The notes below the pieces were generated by a model that had not been told where the DNA came from, did not search any database, and worked only from the letters and a program-made list of their open reading frames with translations. 64,000 bases of DNA from Burkholderiales bacterium. GTDB taxonomy: Bacteria > Pseudomonadota > Gammaproteobacteria > Burkholderiales > Burkholderiaceae_E. Each line of letters starts with the position of its first letter. Positions within the stretch are counted from its first letter, which is position 1. The stretch is taken from positions 1 through 64,000 of the forward strand of contig JAIYCW010000001.1 of NCBI GenBank assembly GCA_027487815.1. Direction: 5' to 3'. The translations under genes and the position numbers were made by a program. Below are positions 63,108 through 64,000 of the stretch, one piece after another.

Positions 63108-63184
63108 TGGTAGGCCGTGCAGGACTTGAACCTGCGACCAAAGGATTATGAGTCCTCTGCTCTAACCAACTGAGCTAACGGCCC
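63108..63184 (-). tRNA. tRNA with anticodon CAU (Met elongator or Ile2)
   Basis: Complete cloverleaf of 77 bases including the encoded CCA. The acceptor stem is GGGCCGT/ACGGCCT with a G1-U72 wobble, the D-arm has AGCTCAGTTGGTTAGAGC, the anticodon loop is CTCATAA (anticodon at 63150-63148) and the T-arm is GCAGG-TTCAAGT-CCTGC. It is not an initiator (no GGG/CCC anticodon stem). C4-G69 and C5-G68 and the TTCAAGT loop resemble E. coli tRNA-Ile2, whose C34 is changed to lysidine by TilS, so Ile2 identity is possible although automated callers would name it Met. Confidence 0.93.
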
Positions 63185-63203
63185 GTCTCGCGACAAGCCG
63201 CGC

Positions 63204-63232
63204 ATTATAAGCTTCGATATTCAAAAGAGGCA
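63204..63232 (-). promoter_or_regulatory. Promoter of the tRNA gene
   Basis: On the minus strand a perfect TATAAT (63209-63204) is followed by a GC-rich discriminator (GCGCGGC), typical of stable-RNA promoters under stringent control. The -35 position (TGCCTC at 17 bases) is poor. The start point would be about 13 bases before the tRNA. Confidence 0.5.
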
Positions 63233-63286
63233 TCGTGGCCTGCCTGCGGGTATCCTTACGGCAGACGGCTATAGGTGGAGAGAATC

Positions 63287-64000
63287 ATGCGCTGGGAAGG
63301 TGAACGCGAAAGCAGCAATGTGGAGGATCGACGCTCCTCTAGCCCGTCCATGGGCGGCGGCGGTGTGGGTGGCGGTTTGGGCCGGGGCGGAATTGGCGGC
63401 CGTGGCATTGGGCTGGGCACGATTGCGATTGCTCTGGTCGGCGGCTGGCTCCTTGGCGTAAACCCTCTCACCATTCTCGGTGCGCTCAGTGGTGCCGGCC
63501 CCGGCATTGAAATGCCTGCCCCATCGTCCAGCCCCGGCGGCATGAGGGCCCCTGGCGGTCAGGTATCGCAACCTACCGATCAGGGTGGCAAGTTTGCCTC
63601 GGTAGTTTTAGCCAGCACGGAAGATGTTTGGAAGGCCATGTTCGCCAAGGCCGGAGCCCAATATCAACCGCCCAGACTCGTCTTGTTCCGCGGGCGCACC
63701 CAAACCGCTTGCGGCCTGGGGGAGTCGGCTTCCGGACCGTTTTATTGCCCGGCTGATCAGAAGGTCTATATTGATCTCGCGTTTTTCGATCTGATGCAAA
63801 AACGCCTGGGTGCGGCCGGCGATACCGCTCAAGCCTATGTGATTGCGCATGAGGTCGGCCACCACATCCAGAATCTCACTGGCACGATGGACAAGGTGCA
63901 AAAGCTGCGCCAGCGCCTGAGCGAAGCGCAATACAACCAATACTCGGTGCGGCTCGAATTGCAGGCGGATTGTTATGCAGGCGTGTGGGTGCATCACAGC
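63287..64000 (+). CDS. YpfJ-type neutral zinc metallopeptidase (3' truncated)
   Basis: The first 238 codons of a gene that runs off the window. ATG 63287 has GGAG six bases upstream. MRWEGERESSNVEDRR is the family N-terminus, followed by a Gly-rich stretch (residues about 22-45), one membrane helix (LGTIAIALVGGWLLGV), and the peptidase domain: FRGRTQTACGLGESASGPFYCPADQKVYIDLAFF split by family spacing, then YVIAHEVGHHIQ, the HExxH zinc site, and LELQADCYAGVW with the downstream ligand. It is anchored in the inner membrane with a periplasmic domain; the substrate is unknown. Confidence 0.93.
   Translation, partial: MRWEGERESSNVEDRRSSSPSMGGGGVGGGLGRGGIGGRGIGLGTIAIALVGGWLLGVNPLTILGALSGAGPGIEMPAPSSSPGGMRAPGGQVSQPTDQGGKFASVVLASTEDVWKAMFAKAGAQYQPPRLVLFRGRTQTACGLGESASGPFYCPADQKVYIDLAFFDLMQKRLGAAGDTAQAYVIAHEVGHHIQNLTGTMDKVQKLRQRLSEAQYNQYSVRLELQADCYAGVWVHHS

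Noticed and set aside
63608-63997. Minus-strand frame at the window end
   Set aside because: Antisense shadow of the YpfJ-type gene, which has the HExxH site and a good start.
1-64000. CRISPR arrays, insertion sequences, prophage genes
   Set aside because: No regularly spaced repeats, transposase, integrase or phage structural motifs were seen on either strand.

Overview
The window looks like ordinary chromosome of a moderately GC-rich betaproteobacterium, most likely Burkholderiales. The basis is the gene order yebC-purD-hemF-nadD-rsfS-rlmH-maf-rng, a Bug-type (tripartite tricarboxylate family) solute-binding protein, a KdtX/WaaE-like LPS core transferase, and phenylalanine hydroxylase. I see no insertion sequence, integrase, prophage or CRISPR array. 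Coding is dense: no gap exceeds 300 bases, many same-strand neighbours overlap by 1-16 bases, and convergent genes abut or overlap at their 3' ends. Many genes start with GTG or TTG.

Layout. 1-9.3 kb: the 3' part of an exported DUF1501 protein, a small secreted protein with a PEP-CTERM-like tail, an HNH nuclease, a VOC protein with phenylalanine 4-hydroxylase, an ATP:ADP-antiporter-like transporter overlapping tcdA, a quinone reductase, a DMT permease and a HerA-like (DUF853) ATPase. 9.3-16.1 kb: a tightly overlapped housekeeping operon from yebC to rng, followed by a Tat-exported agmatine-deiminase-like enzyme. 17.5-28.0 kb: one unbroken minus-strand run, TetR - TolC-type lipoprotein - membrane fusion protein - RND pump - membrane-anchored trypsin-like protease - MoxR ATPase - DUF58 protein - VWA protein, headed by a strong operator/promoter.

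28.1-40.6 kb: envelope glycan region. One arm holds a WaaE-like transferase with an AhpD-like protein and a 3-hydroxyisobutyrate-dehydrogenase-family enzyme. A second holds UDP-glucuronate epimerase with an unclassified transferase. A third is a run that starts with dnaE and continues into a WaaG-like transferase, msbA, another GT4 transferase and a methyltransferase. 40.6-50.7 kb: tRNA uridine hydroxylase TrhO, a DMT permease, a flavodoxin-type quinone reductase, pirin with a divergent LysR regulator, glutathione reductase, a RutE-like reductase, GluQ-RS, RhlE and a DEDDh exonuclease/GIY-YIG/UvrC-like fusion.

50.6-61.2 kb: DUF1223 protein, an alpha/beta hydrolase and a Bug protein, divergent from a two-subunit molybdenum hydroxylase (IorA/IorB type); then an acyl-CoA synthetase, a second hydrolase, a cupin, a photolyase/cryptochrome and a small proline-rich protein. 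61.4-64.0 kb: an AraC regulator and an unassigned four-helix membrane protein in visibly more AT-rich DNA, a tRNA with anticodon CAU, and the 5' part of a YpfJ-type zinc metallopeptidase cut by the window end.

No wholly new system is proven here. The most interesting leads are the efflux-to-MoxR gene run under a leaderless autoregulated promoter, the exonuclease/GIY-YIG/Cys-cluster fusion with its 119-base antisense 3' overlap, a photolyase ending in a possible clamp-binding motif, and a terminator-like hairpin lying inside a coding sequence.
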